This document shows positions 1 through 8,699 of a DNA stretch of 64,000 bases, one piece after another. Both the position numbers and the translations under genes were made by a program. Location: the NCBI GenBank assembly GCA_016292215.1, contig JAEFBB010000004.1, forward strand, positions 1 through 64,000, given 5' to 3'. This DNA is from Saccharofermentans sp. (lineage in GTDB: Bacteria; Bacillota; Clostridia; Saccharofermentanales; Saccharofermentanaceae). The notes beneath the pieces are model-generated. The model was not told where the DNA came from. It saw only the letters and a list, made by a program, of their open reading frames with translations, and searched no databases. How positions within the stretch are numbered: position 1 is the first letter of the stretch; every line of letters starts with the position of its first letter.

Positions 1-2
1 GA

Positions 3-200
3 ACACCGACAGACAATGCAGCTATGGAATCGATTAACGGTTGGATTAAGGAAGAAATGAGGCTTGATTTCCATCTTACCGGAGACAATGTGGAACACGA
101 AGTTGATGAGTACATCAGGTTCTACAACGAAGAACGTCCTGCGTACGCATTGAATTATCTGACTCCAAAACAATATCGAATGCTCTACCAAAAAGTTTAG
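3..200 (+). CDS. IS3-family transposase OrfB, C-terminal fragment
   Basis: The reading frame enters from outside the window and stops at TAG 198-200, giving 65 residues. It reads TPTDNAAMESINGWIKEE and later YIRFYNEERPAYALNYLTPKQY. This is the end of the rve integrase core of IS3/IS150-type OrfB: the DNAxxES motif carries the last catalytic Glu of the DDE triad, and the RFYNxxRP...LxxLTPxQY tail is typical. The protein would cut and join DNA at the element ends. Only the tail is visible, so whether the element is intact cannot be judged. Confidence 0.9.
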   Translation, partial: TPTDNAAMESINGWIKEEMRLDFHLTGDNVEHEVDEYIRFYNEERPAYALNYLTPKQYRMLYQKV

Positions 201-221
201 GTGTATATTTTCTTGTTTGAG

Positions 222-246
222 TGTCTACTTTTGCTTGACTAGTGCA
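222..246. mobile_element. Probable right end of the IS3-family element
   Basis: About 22 bases after the transposase stop comes TGTCTACTTTTGCTTGACTA followed by GTGCA, a TGT...CA-type terminal sequence at the distance expected for an IS3-family right inverted repeat. The left end lies outside the window, so the boundary is an inference. Confidence 0.4.
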
Positions 247-293
247 TCAAGCGGTTTATCGGGTGTTTACGGGCGCTGTTATAAGGCAATCCG

Positions 294-1094
294 CTACCTC
301 TCAGTATCCGCCATCCGCTCATTGCTGCTGATCAGGTTGCCGTAGATTATGCCGTTAAGTTTGGCCGCGATATACCTTATGTCAAGCGGCTGATCCTCAG
401 TGTTATAAGTGAAGAAAACATCCTGATCGAGCAGCAGCCCCGCATCGACATAAGAGTTGCATTTGATCTTGGTGTCACGCACATATTTGGCAAAACTCAT
501 CATGCCGTAATGCTCGTGGAATTTGCACGTCTCCAGTTCGGGAATGTGCAAAACAAAATCAGGGTAAACCGGGCGGTTCATTCCTGCTATGTGGAGCTCC
601 GGTTCGTACTTAAAAGGAATGCCGGTCTCGGTGTAAAAGATCGCTATTTCGCGCTCGGCTTCGGAACGGTATTGAATCCCGTTGAAGGGGTACAACATAG
701 GCTTTGGATACTTTGTGTTGGCATCGTTTTTGAGGCTGTCGAAAAACGCCTTATCCATTACGGTCTTTTCATTATTTCCGGTCCTGATAGTCCTTGCTAT
801 TTTTGGCGGATCATATTCCGGCGGAGGTGTTTTGTAATTGCGATCCCAAATGGCTTCATAGATCTTGAGTTGTTGTTCCAGATTCTCGCGCTCGATCAAA
901 GCAGCGAAAAGCTCTTGGCCTCTGGCGGAATTCAAATTGATCTTGTGATTGGCAATTCTTATTTTCGGGATCACAAGTCCTCGCACATGATGTTCTTCCA
1001 CGCTGGTTTTGGGCAGCTCGCGGAGCCGCTTTTTGCAGTAGTTTATCTTAAGAGCCAGGTACTCTTTCGGGATGTATTTGTCTAAGTATTCCAT
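294..1094 (-). CDS. Solitary PD-(D/E)XK-like nuclease, copy N1
   Basis: A 266-residue protein. The C-terminal half resembles a PD-(D/E)XK nuclease core: a Glu in RSEAEREIA, then GIPFKYEPE, then YPDFVLHIP with the catalytic-type Asp, then FHEHYG with an E-x-H in place of the usual E-x-K. The same order (RSxxE, GIPxKYE, PDF, EHxG, TxxxxPxDxR) recurs in the gene at 9806-10597, so the two are paralogs. No helicase, methylase or specificity partner is adjacent. A longer frame runs to 1166, but its first 24 codons are made of a 10-bp tandem repeat and include the promoter. ATG 1092-1094 is chosen because TAGAAT ends 7 bases upstream and no Shine-Dalgarno is present, suggesting a leaderless message. 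The nuclease assignment comes from motifs; substrate unknown. Confidence 0.6.
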   Translation of the reverse strand: MEYLDKYIPKEYLALKINYCKKRLRELPKTSVEEHHVRGLVIPKIRIANHKINLNSARGQELFAALIERENLEQQLKIYEAIWDRNYKTPPPEYDPPKIARTIRTGNNEKTVMDKAFFDSLKNDANTKYPKPMLYPFNGIQYRSEAEREIAIFYTETGIPFKYEPELHIAGMNRPVYPDFVLHIPELETCKFHEHYGMMSFAKYVRDTKIKCNSYVDAGLLLDQDVFFTYNTEDQPLDIRYIAAKLNGIIYGNLISSNERMADTER

Positions 1095-1101
1095 GGCTTT
1101 G

Positions 1102-1129
1102 ATTCTAAGCGGTCCATTCTCGGAATCAA
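1102..1129 (-). promoter_or_regulatory. Promoter of nuclease N1, leaderless start
   Basis: On the minus strand TTGATT (1129-1124), a 16-base spacer and TAGAAT (1107-1102) form a SigA-like promoter. The ATG follows only 7 bases after the -10 box, so transcription would start at or next to the start codon. Confidence 0.5.
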
Positions 1130-1130
1130 C

Positions 1131-1170
1131 CGACAAAACTCGACAAAATACGACAAAAACCGACAAGCGA
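1131..1170. repeat. Four tandem 10-bp CGACAAAAnn repeats
   Basis: CGACAA begins at 1131, 1141, 1151 and 1161, a strict 10-bp step; the last copy decays after CGACAA. The block abuts the -35 box of the N1 promoter, where same-face sites would act as an operator. That role is inferred. Confidence 0.75.
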
Positions 1171-1242
1171 AAACGGCCTGAAATGGCGTTTTCGGGCAGG
1201 AAAGAAAAAACAAATATAATTACTACAATCTATGGAAAACGC

Positions 1243-1356
1243 AGTGACTGAATCAGTGACCAAAACGGGCAATTTGGTCATCAGTTAAGTCACAAATGCT
1301 CGAAAATGACTAAACTGGTGACCATTTGGGAAGAATCAGTCATCATCCGAGTCATC
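1243..1356. repeat. Array A: 62-bp-period palindromic words (TGACT, GTGACC, GTCATC)
   Basis: Four word types each recur exactly 62 bp apart: TGACT at 1245 and 1307, GTGACC at 1256 and 1318, GTCATC at 1277 and 1339, GTCA at 1289 and 1351. The first pair forms GTGACCAAA...TTTGGTCAT, a palindrome with an outer AGTGACT/AAGTCAC pair. The array lies upstream of N1 and downstream of the symporter gene. No open frame explains it. Confidence 0.75.
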
Positions 1357-1390
1357 AAAGGGTTGGCAACGCGGCCCACCCGCATCGCGA

Positions 1391-1420
1391 AAAAAAGCGC
1401 CTTCCCATACAGGAAGGCGC
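1391..1420 (-). terminator. Rho-independent terminator of the symporter gene
   Basis: GCGCCTTCC (1397-1405) and GGAAGGCGC (1412-1420) form a stem. Read on the minus strand it is followed by TTTTTT, 24 bases after the symporter stop. Confidence 0.85.
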
Positions 1421-1443
1421 CCCGCAAAAGCAAAATTATAAAC

Positions 1444-2994
1444 TTACGACTCCTTGAAGTCTTCCCACGTTCTGTCGTCTTCCTTGTAGCCCTTGGAGGA
1501 CTTGATCTTGACGATGATCTTGATGATCAGGCCGGAGCAGAAGATCAGGGCGATGAGGCACCAGCCGAAGATGATGTTCGATGCGAGCGAGTAGCCGTCT
1601 TCTATGTTTTCTCCTGCGCCGTAGATACCGCCGGCCTTGAAAAGGCTGTAGATGTTCCAGACGAACAGGCCCGCAAGAACGATAGGTGAGATGACCTTGA
1701 TGGACGGCAGGAACCACCATGCAGGCATCTTGAATTTCTTGGTGTTGCGGTTGAGCTCTGTGAGGATCTTTGTTGTCTTAAAGAACCAGCCGGCTGCGAC
1801 CATTTCGAGAATGCCGGTGATGATAAGCGAGAAACTGTTGATGAAGTGGTCTGCGATGTCGAGCACTGCGAGGCCTGCGCCTGTTGCGAAGATGAGGCTC
1901 AAGATGCCTTCGACGATGCAGATCGTGAGAGTTGTATTTTTCTTATTGAGATGGAACTTGTCAGAGATTGCGGTCGAGATGCCCTCGATGATGGAGAACA
2001 GCGAGTCGATCGCAAGAGTGATCAGGCAGAAGTAGAAGATGAAGGCGAAGATCATGTTGAAGACGCCGCTGTTAGAGATACTGACGATCGCCTGAGGATA
2101 GATGATGAACGCGGTCTTGATGCCTGAATCTGACATTTCGCCGAGCATGCCGACACCTGCCATCGTGGTGAACATAACGATGCCTGCGAGGATGCTGATG
2201 AACATGTCGGAGAAGGCGATGATCATGGTGTCGACAACGATGTTGGATTTCTTATCGAGGAATGAACCGTAAGCGAACATGATCGCCATCGATGTCGAGA
2301 GCGAATAGAATACCTGACCGATCGCGTCGACCCAGAGATTGGAGTTGCCCAATGCAGTCCAGTCAGGGATAAAAAGCTTTGCAAAACCTGCCATTGCGCC
2401 GGGCATCATGACGCCGCGGACTGCCATTATGAGAAGGCAGATGACAGGGAGGGATACTGTGAACTTAACGACTTTTCCGACTGATGTCGTGCCGTTGCGG
2501 ATGCAGACGTAGCAGAGGACCCATGCTGCGAGGAGACAGCCCAAGACGGGCCATGAGAAGGTGGTAAATCCGGTTGTCGTACCTGTAGTTTTGATGGTCT
2601 CTGCCCAAAGTCCGCTTGCAGCTTCCGTGTTGCCCGTCATGCCCATGAACTTAGAGCTCATTACGAACATCAATATGACCCATGCGAAAACAGCTGCGTA
2701 ATAGATCGAGATGCCGATACCGTTTGAGACCGCGAGCCAGCCGATGCCCTCAGTCTTTTTGTTGAGCGCGCGCATCGATCCCGGTGCGCCCTGTCTCGTG
2801 TATCTTGCAATGGCGATCTCCATCATGAGGAGAGGAATTCCGATGACGAGCATCGCGATAAGGTAGACGAACAAAAAGGCGCCGCCGCCGTATTCTGCTG
2901 CTAATCCCGGGAATCTCCAGGCATTACCTAATCCTACGGCAGAACCGATCGCTGCCATGATAAAAGCCGATCTTGATGACCATTTCTCACGCAT
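1444..2994 (-). CDS. Sodium:neurotransmitter symporter family (NSS) transporter
   Basis: A 516-residue membrane protein with about 12 hydrophobic helices. The N-terminus (WSSRSAFIMAAIGSAVGLGN, then WRFP, and EYGGGAFLFVYL) is the hallmark of the NSS/LeuT fold: the unwound helix 1 binds substrate and Na+. Family members import amino acids with sodium. Length fits bacterial TnaT/MhsT-type members. The start ATG 2992-2994 has GGGGGTG about 9 bases upstream. It is transcribed alone, divergent from the lipoprotein cluster, and ends at a clear terminator. The amino acid carried cannot be told from sequence by eye. Confidence 0.92.
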   Translation of the reverse strand: MREKWSSRSAFIMAAIGSAVGLGNAWRFPGLAAEYGGGAFLFVYLIAMLVIGIPLLMMEIAIARYTRQGAPGSMRALNKKTEGIGWLAVSNGIGISIYYAAVFAWVILMFVMSSKFMGMTGNTEAASGLWAETIKTTGTTTGFTTFSWPVLGCLLAAWVLCYVCIRNGTTSVGKVVKFTVSLPVICLLIMAVRGVMMPGAMAGFAKLFIPDWTALGNSNLWVDAIGQVFYSLSTSMAIMFAYGSFLDKKSNIVVDTMIIAFSDMFISILAGIVMFTTMAGVGMLGEMSDSGIKTAFIIYPQAIVSISNSGVFNMIFAFIFYFCLITLAIDSLFSIIEGISTAISDKFHLNKKNTTLTICIVEGILSLIFATGAGLAVLDIADHFINSFSLIITGILEMVAAGWFFKTTKILTELNRNTKKFKMPAWWFLPSIKVISPIVLAGLFVWNIYSLFKAGGIYGAGENIEDGYSLASNIIFGWCLIALIFCSGLIIKIIVKIKSSKGYKEDDRTWEDFKES

Positions 2995-3103
2995 ATGTAT
3001 GCACCCCCTCCGACTAATGATAATACTTCAAAGCAATAGAGCAAGTCAAAGCACCTTGATTTATGGTAAAATTCGGATATTCCAACAGGGGAGGAATAGA
3101 GTT

Positions 3104-4924
3104 ATGAGAAGGATTAAAGCAGTTTCAATTTTGCTCTCAGTCGTTATGCTCGCAAGTCTTTTCACCGGTTGCTCCGGCAAGACTACGAAGATCACGACTG
3201 AAAAGTTCGCTAAGGCTTGCGAAAAATTAGGCCTTGATGAATTTGAGTTAGACGGTAAAAGTTCACCTGACATTGACGATCTTGAAGGCGGCTTCTATTT
3301 GGCCGCTGACGAAGATGTGGTCGAGGACAACGAGTTCACGCTTGAGTTGTTCTTGAAGATCTACGGTTTTGACGGTGTCATTGAGGCCGAGAATATCCGG
3401 TCTTTCGCGATCGCAGCGAAATGCACAGGACTCGAAGATCTTGAAGATATCGAAGATCCCGAAGATTTACAAGACGTAACGGTCGACGGCGCTTTCGCAT
3501 TCCAGATGACGCTCGATGACGATTATTCCGAAGATCTGATGGAGTTCCTGGCCGACGGACTCGAAGAGATGGATATCAAAACAAAGAAGCTCTCCGATAA
3601 GGAGTACGCCGAGACAAAGAACGGCGGATATCTGAGGCTTCACGGCGACCTTGTAAATGTCTTTACGGAGCTCGCTGATGATGACGATCTTGAGGATGCT
3701 GTAAAAGGTCTCAAGGGCGACATCGGCATCTCTGTCGAAGTAAACGGCGCTGATATTTTCATTATTGCCGGCGGCGCATTTAACGCCAAGAAAGCTTCTG
3801 TCATGAACAGCTTCGTTAAGGCGTTCGGTGCAGCTTCCAATCCGCTTAAACTCAAGACCAACGATAAGGTCGTCATCGATATTCTCGATTATTTCGGATA
3901 TTCAAGATTAGGCATTGGCTCTGTACCCGGAGGCTCAGGCTCAGGCCAGAAGGTCGGTGTCTCCCTGCCCACAAAGGATCTCCAGAGATGGAACCAGGAC
4001 GGCGATATGATCAAGAAGGAGTTAGAGTCCATGGGTTATACGGTCGATCTCCAGTACGCAGGAAATAAAGTTGATACACAGGCCGCGCAGATCGAGGACA
4101 TGATCAATACAGGCTGCAAAGTCCTTATCATCGCTCCTATCGAGAGTTCTTCCCTCGGAACGCAGCTTGATATGGCAGCAAAGAAAAACGTAAAGGTCAT
4201 CTCTTACGACCGTCTCCTGATGAACAACGAGAATGTCGACTATTACGTAACATTCGATAACTACATGGCAGGACAGATCCAGGGCGAGTACATAAGAGAT
4301 GCGCTTAATCTCGATAGTTCGGGCGGCTCTTTCCATCTCGAGATCACTGCAGGTGATCCGGGTGACGTCGGAGCCGGTTACTTCTTCAACGGTGCAATGG
4401 ATGTATTAAGACCTTACATCGATTCAGGCAAGCTCGTAGTTGTTTCCGGACAAACGGAATTTGATGCCTGTGCCACACCTGAGTGGTCTACTGCTACTGC
4501 CCAGGCAAGAGCAGAAAATATCATAGCCACCTTCTACTCTGACGGCACGAATATCGATGCATGGCTTTGTGTTAACGACTCGACGGCACTCGGTGTAATT
4601 AACGCGCTTGACGCAACTTATCCGGGCCGTTCCTGGCCGGTAATAACAGGCATGGACTGCGATCTGCCGAACGTTAAGTGCATCCTTAACGGCAAGCAGG
4701 CAATGTCCGTATTCAAGGATACGCGTACGCTGGCATACCAGGCGGCCAAGATGGCAGACCAGATCTTAAGCGGCATGACGGTAGAATGTAATGATACATT
4801 CACAGGCAATAACAATGCGAAGATCGTTCCCGCATTCCTCTGCTCTCCGGTTTTCGCAGACATAAATAACTACCAGGCCATACTGATCGATTCGGGCTAT
4901 TATACCGATTATGATCTGACATGA
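3104..4924 (+). CDS. Lipoprotein: novel acidic domain fused to ChvE/XylF-type sugar-binding domain (paralog 1)
   Basis: 606 residues from ATG 3104, which has GGGGAGG upstream; the frame is open earlier but carries no signal there. A signal peptide ends in the lipobox LFTGC (Cys23). Residues about 24-275 are a very acidic domain starting TTKITTEKFAKACEKL that I do not recognise and that recurs in the next three genes. From about residue 283 the protein matches periplasmic sugar-binding proteins of the ChvE/XylF type: KVGVSLPTKDLQRW, QIEDMINTGCKVLIIAPI, ISYDRLL, DYYVTFDNYMAGQ, CVNDSTALGV. Such proteins bind xylose, glucose or similar sugars. No ABC ATPase or permease is nearby, so sensing or capture at the cell surface is an inference. 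Confidence 0.85.
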   Translation: MRRIKAVSILLSVVMLASLFTGCSGKTTKITTEKFAKACEKLGLDEFELDGKSSPDIDDLEGGFYLAADEDVVEDNEFTLELFLKIYGFDGVIEAENIRSFAIAAKCTGLEDLEDIEDPEDLQDVTVDGAFAFQMTLDDDYSEDLMEFLADGLEEMDIKTKKLSDKEYAETKNGGYLRLHGDLVNVFTELADDDDLEDAVKGLKGDIGISVEVNGADIFIIAGGAFNAKKASVMNSFVKAFGAASNPLKLKTNDKVVIDILDYFGYSRLGIGSVPGGSGSGQKVGVSLPTKDLQRWNQDGDMIKKELESMGYTVDLQYAGNKVDTQAAQIEDMINTGCKVLIIAPIESSSLGTQLDMAAKKNVKVISYDRLLMNNENVDYYVTFDNYMAGQIQGEYIRDALNLDSSGGSFHLEITAGDPGDVGAGYFFNGAMDVLRPYIDSGKLVVVSGQTEFDACATPEWSTATAQARAENIIATFYSDGTNIDAWLCVNDSTALGVINALDATYPGRSWPVITGMDCDLPNVKCILNGKQAMSVFKDTRTLAYQAAKMADQILSGMTVECNDTFTGNNNAKIVPAFLCSPVFADINNYQAILIDSGYYTDYDLT

Positions 4925-4943
4925 TTTAAAAGGGGATAATGAG

Positions 4944-6836
4944 ATGAGAAAGACAAAAATCATAGCTGCAGTCCTGTCGCTGACGATGCTCGCAGGGCTC
5001 TTTACAGGATGCAGCAGCAAGACAACAAAGATCACGACAGATAAGTTCATTAAGGCGTGCGAAAAGCTCGATCTTACGGATTATGCGTTCGGCGGAAAAA
5101 AGACGCCCGATCTCGATGATCTCGACAAGGGCTTTTATATCTATGCCGATACTGACATGGTCGAGGATGAAGAAGACTCTTTGGATGATTTTCTGAAAGA
5201 AATCAACTTAGACGATGTTTTCGAAGCCGGGAACATCAAGTCATTCGCGTTCGCTGCCAAGTGTGACGGCTTTGATTACGATGACATCGTTTTTGACGCC
5301 GATGACCTTTCCGGCATCGAGCTCGACGGCGCTGCAGCGTTCCAGATGACGTTAGACGGCAACTATGCAGCAGACTTCATGGATTACCTTGAAGATCTGC
5401 TCGATAAGAACGGCATCAGCACTGACGACCTGTCTGACAAGGAGTATTACTCTTCCAAGAATGAGGGCTATTTGAGATTACATTTGGATCTCGAAGATCT
5501 CATTGAGGACATCAATGGAAGCGACTATTATCACGGACTTTACAACTATCTTTATTTTTCTACCGAAGGCTTGATCGATACATTGGACGATGTCACAGGC
5601 GAAGCTGCGATCTCTGTTGAGATCAATGGCAACTGCATTTTTGTGATCTTCGGATTCAACACCAACACCAAAGATGCTGAAGTCCTTGGTCAATTCGTTA
5701 AGGCTTTCGGCGCATCCTGCGATCCCATGACAGTCCCCGTAAACGAGGATGTCGCGCAAGATCTTGTAAACAAATACCTGGGCTCCATTGCAGATGAGAT
5801 AGTTCCTTATCCGGGAGATCCTGTCCCGACACCTACCCAGCCTGTCAATAACGGCGCTGCCAAGGTCGGCATCTCCATGCCTACACTGGATCTTATGAGA
5901 TGGAAGCAGGACGGCGAGAATCTGAAATATGAAATTGAGTTCTATGGTTATCAGGCAGACCTTCAGTTTGCCGGCAATGATGTCTCTACCCAGGTCATGC
6001 AGATCGAGAACATGATCAACAGCGGCTGTGAAGTTCTCATTATCGCTGCCATCGATGTTAATTCACTCGATACCGTTCTCGAGAAGGCCACGGCGGCAGG
6101 CGTAACAGTCATCGCTTACGACCGCCTCATCATGGGCACATCTGACGTGGATTATTATGTAACTTTCGACAACTACATGGCAGGACAGCTTCAGGCCGAG
6201 TATATCGTCGAGAGTCTCGGGCTGAATTCCGGCGCCGGTCCTTTTAACATCGAGATCACGGCAGGCGAACCCAGCGACGACAATGCAGCCATCTTCTTTA
6301 ATGGCGCCATGGATACTCTTCTGCCTTATATCGCTTCGGGCCAGCTTAATGTAATTTCCGGCCAGATAGATTTCTTCGACTGTGCGACTGATTTATGGAG
6401 CACCGAGAACGCGAGAGGCAGAGCAGAAAGCATCATCGGAAACAACTATTTAAACGGTACTGAGATCGACGCATGGCTCTGCTCCAATGATTCCACCGCG
6501 TTGGGTGTTATCCAGGCTCTTGAAGCGAGCGGTTACAACGGAAACTGGCCGATTATCACCGGCCAGGACTGCGACATTATCAGCGTCAAAAACATAATTG
6601 CAGGCAAGCAGACTATGTCCGTTTTCAAGGACACGAGGATCCTTGTATGGCAGGCAGCATCAATGGCTGATGATATCTTAAGCGGCGGCCAGCCCCCTGT
6701 TAACAACACCAACACTTTCTACAACGCCTCTATCATAGTGCCTACATATCTCTGCGCACCGGAAGTCGTTGATATAGACAATTACGAGACAATTCTTATT
6801 GGCGGAGGCTATTACACCGTGGAAGATCTCACCTGA
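4944..6836 (+). CDS. Lipoprotein: novel acidic domain fused to ChvE/XylF-type sugar-binding domain (paralog 2)
   Basis: 630 residues; signal peptide with lipobox LFTGC (Cys23). The architecture matches the preceding gene, from which it is separated by 19 bases: acidic domain at about 24-280, then a Pro-rich linker (PGDPVPTPTQPV), then a sugar-binding domain from about residue 307 (KVGISMPTLDLMRW, QIENMINSGCEVLIIAAI, IAYDRLIM, DYYVTFDNYMAGQ, CSNDSTALGV). AGGGGA precedes the ATG by about 8 bases. Tandem duplication of the upstream gene followed by divergence is the simplest reading. Probably co-transcribed with its neighbours. Ligand unknown; a pentose or hexose is expected from the family. Confidence 0.85.
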   Translation: MRKTKIIAAVLSLTMLAGLFTGCSSKTTKITTDKFIKACEKLDLTDYAFGGKKTPDLDDLDKGFYIYADTDMVEDEEDSLDDFLKEINLDDVFEAGNIKSFAFAAKCDGFDYDDIVFDADDLSGIELDGAAAFQMTLDGNYAADFMDYLEDLLDKNGISTDDLSDKEYYSSKNEGYLRLHLDLEDLIEDINGSDYYHGLYNYLYFSTEGLIDTLDDVTGEAAISVEINGNCIFVIFGFNTNTKDAEVLGQFVKAFGASCDPMTVPVNEDVAQDLVNKYLGSIADEIVPYPGDPVPTPTQPVNNGAAKVGISMPTLDLMRWKQDGENLKYEIEFYGYQADLQFAGNDVSTQVMQIENMINSGCEVLIIAAIDVNSLDTVLEKATAAGVTVIAYDRLIMGTSDVDYYVTFDNYMAGQLQAEYIVESLGLNSGAGPFNIEITAGEPSDDNAAIFFNGAMDTLLPYIASGQLNVISGQIDFFDCATDLWSTENARGRAESIIGNNYLNGTEIDAWLCSNDSTALGVIQALEASGYNGNWPIITGQDCDIISVKNIIAGKQTMSVFKDTRILVWQAASMADDILSGGQPPVNNTNTFYNASIIVPTYLCAPEVVDIDNYETILIGGGYYTVEDLT

Positions 6837-6870
6837 TCTTCCGGTTTAGGGAAAAGGAGGGACAGATTAC

Positions 6871-8511
6871 GTGAAACGGATAAAGGCAATTGCGATCGTG
6901 CTTGCTGTATCAATGCTTGCGGGGCTTTTCGCAGGCTGCGGCAAGACCACGAAAACGACTACCGATAAGTTCGTCAAAGCCTGCTCGAAAATGAAGCTCG
7001 AAGAGCTCGATGCCGAGGAGCCTGAGATCGAACCCTCAAACTACGAGGACGGTTTTTACGTCAGCGCAGACGAGGGCTCCGTAGATGAACTTTCCAAAGT
7101 AACGGATCTCTACCTTTCAACTTTCGGCCTTACAGGGATCGTCGACACCGAAGACGTCGAATCCTTTGCTATAGCCGTTAAGCTTAACGGCTATGAAGAC
7201 CTTAAGGATGCAAAGGATATTTCCGAGCTCGAAGGCCTCACTCTGGACGGCGCTTTTGCCATGCAGATGACCCTTAACGGTGAAGCTGTCAAAGATGTCA
7301 CGGACAATCTGAAAGACATGTTCGACCTCTATGACATCAAGACAAAAGACCTCTCGTCCAAGGAATACTACACTTCCAAGAACGAAGGTTACTTCAGGTT
7401 CCACATTAATCTCTCGGAGATCACTTCGGTCCTGACGGAGAGCGATGACCTCATGTCATTGGCCTGCAAGATGATGGACGAAGATGACGCAGAAGACCTG
7501 GCAGCCGCGCTTACAGGCGACATCGCCGTTTCTGTGGAAGTCAACGGCAACAACATCTTCATCATCGCGGGCGCTTCTCTCAACGCCAAGAGTCCTTCTG
7601 TCTTCGGCACGTTTGCCAAATCCTTCGGCATCGCCAAAAATCCCATGAAGCTTCCCACGAACGAGAAGCTCGCAGCCTCTTTGGCAGACACAGCATTTAA
7701 GGATTTCCTGGCGTCGTTCAGCAAGACGACGGTCATCTCGATCGAGGATTTTGAGTATGCATGCGAGAACGATCTGGAGTTCGACGAATACGATTTCTTC
7801 AATCTGGCAGATCTCGATCCCCTCGACATAGAAAACGGCATTTATCTCGTCTCAGACGCAGCCATGACCGACCTGATCCGCAAGGGTGACAGCGATTCCA
7901 TCGAGAAGTTCCTGCGCGATTTTGCTCTTGACGGCATCATAGATTCTTTCGATGTCGAGTCCTTCGGATTCGCGGTCATCTGCAAAGGCATCGAGGACAT
8001 TAGATACTCTTCTGACCCCGATGAATTTGCTGTTGCCGAAGTCGACGGCGCATTTGCTTTTGTCATGAATTTCACAGACGGCGTTTATGCCGATGAGGTT
8101 ATAGATTACCTGGAAGACAAGCTTGACGATATCGATATCGATGTCGATGATCTCACACCCGAAGAATACTATCGTTCCACAGACGAAAGCTATCTGAGAT
8201 TCCACATCGATATAAACAAGTTAATGGAAATGATGTTAAAAGACGAAGATTTTGCCAATCTTATCTCTGCCATATTCGGAGGCGGTAACGCGCTTGATTA
8301 TCTGAAGAGCCTTACAGGCGATTTTGCGGTCTCCATCGAGGTCAATGAATCCAATATGTTTATCCTTGCCGGATTATCCCTCAACACCGAGCCTACGTAT
8401 CTTAACGAATTCTCGGAGGTTTTCGATGCTGCCGAGAATCCCATAGACATCCCGATGAACGAGGTTGTCACGGAGGACATCGTCGACTGCTTCATCGACA
8501 ACTTCATGTAA
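6871..8511 (+). CDS. Lipoprotein with two copies of the novel acidic domain (paralog 3)
   Basis: 546 residues from GTG 6871, with AAAAGGAGGG upstream. Lipobox LFAGC (Cys23). It has two tandem copies of the domain seen in the two genes before it: copy 1 about residues 24-275 and copy 2 about 285-546. Shared landmarks are (I/T)EDFEYAC or TDKFVKAC, NGIYLVSD or DGFYVSAD, VESFAIAVK or VESFGFAVI, the GAFA...MTL block, EYY-S...YLRFHI, and GD(I/F)AVS(I/V)EVN. There is no sugar-binding domain; the second domain copy takes its place. Probably the third gene of an operon starting at 3104. Function unknown. Confidence 0.8.
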   Translation: MKRIKAIAIVLAVSMLAGLFAGCGKTTKTTTDKFVKACSKMKLEELDAEEPEIEPSNYEDGFYVSADEGSVDELSKVTDLYLSTFGLTGIVDTEDVESFAIAVKLNGYEDLKDAKDISELEGLTLDGAFAMQMTLNGEAVKDVTDNLKDMFDLYDIKTKDLSSKEYYTSKNEGYFRFHINLSEITSVLTESDDLMSLACKMMDEDDAEDLAAALTGDIAVSVEVNGNNIFIIAGASLNAKSPSVFGTFAKSFGIAKNPMKLPTNEKLAASLADTAFKDFLASFSKTTVISIEDFEYACENDLEFDEYDFFNLADLDPLDIENGIYLVSDAAMTDLIRKGDSDSIEKFLRDFALDGIIDSFDVESFGFAVICKGIEDIRYSSDPDEFAVAEVDGAFAFVMNFTDGVYADEVIDYLEDKLDDIDIDVDDLTPEEYYRSTDESYLRFHIDINKLMEMMLKDEDFANLISAIFGGGNALDYLKSLTGDFAVSIEVNESNMFILAGLSLNTEPTYLNEFSEVFDAAENPIDIPMNEVVTEDIVDCFIDNFM

Positions 8512-8547
8512 GGCTTCGAAAAGCCCGAAAACAAGTTTTTAAGACAT

Positions 8548-8583
8548 AAATCCACGGAAATATATATTTTCGTGGATTTTGCT
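8548..8583 (+). terminator. Terminator after the third lipoprotein gene
   Basis: AAATCCACG (8548-8556) pairs with CGTGGATTT (8571-8579) and is followed by a short T-rich tract. It closes the 3104-8511 transcription unit. Confidence 0.75.
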
Positions 8584-8699
8584 TATAAAGGGGCACATCC
8601 GGAGCATTAACATTATGTATTTTTATTTTTGCCAAAACCGTTAAAAATTTTTTGATTGTGATAGAATTCTGTTATTCCCAAAAGGAGGGTATTTTTACA

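Noticed and set aside
1095..1166. Longer N-terminus of nuclease N1
   Set aside because: Those codons are the N1 promoter and the 10-bp tandem repeat; VFVVFCRVL is only its translation.
8652..8699. Longer start of the fourth lipoprotein
   Set aside because: The signal peptide and ribosome site belong to ATG 8700.
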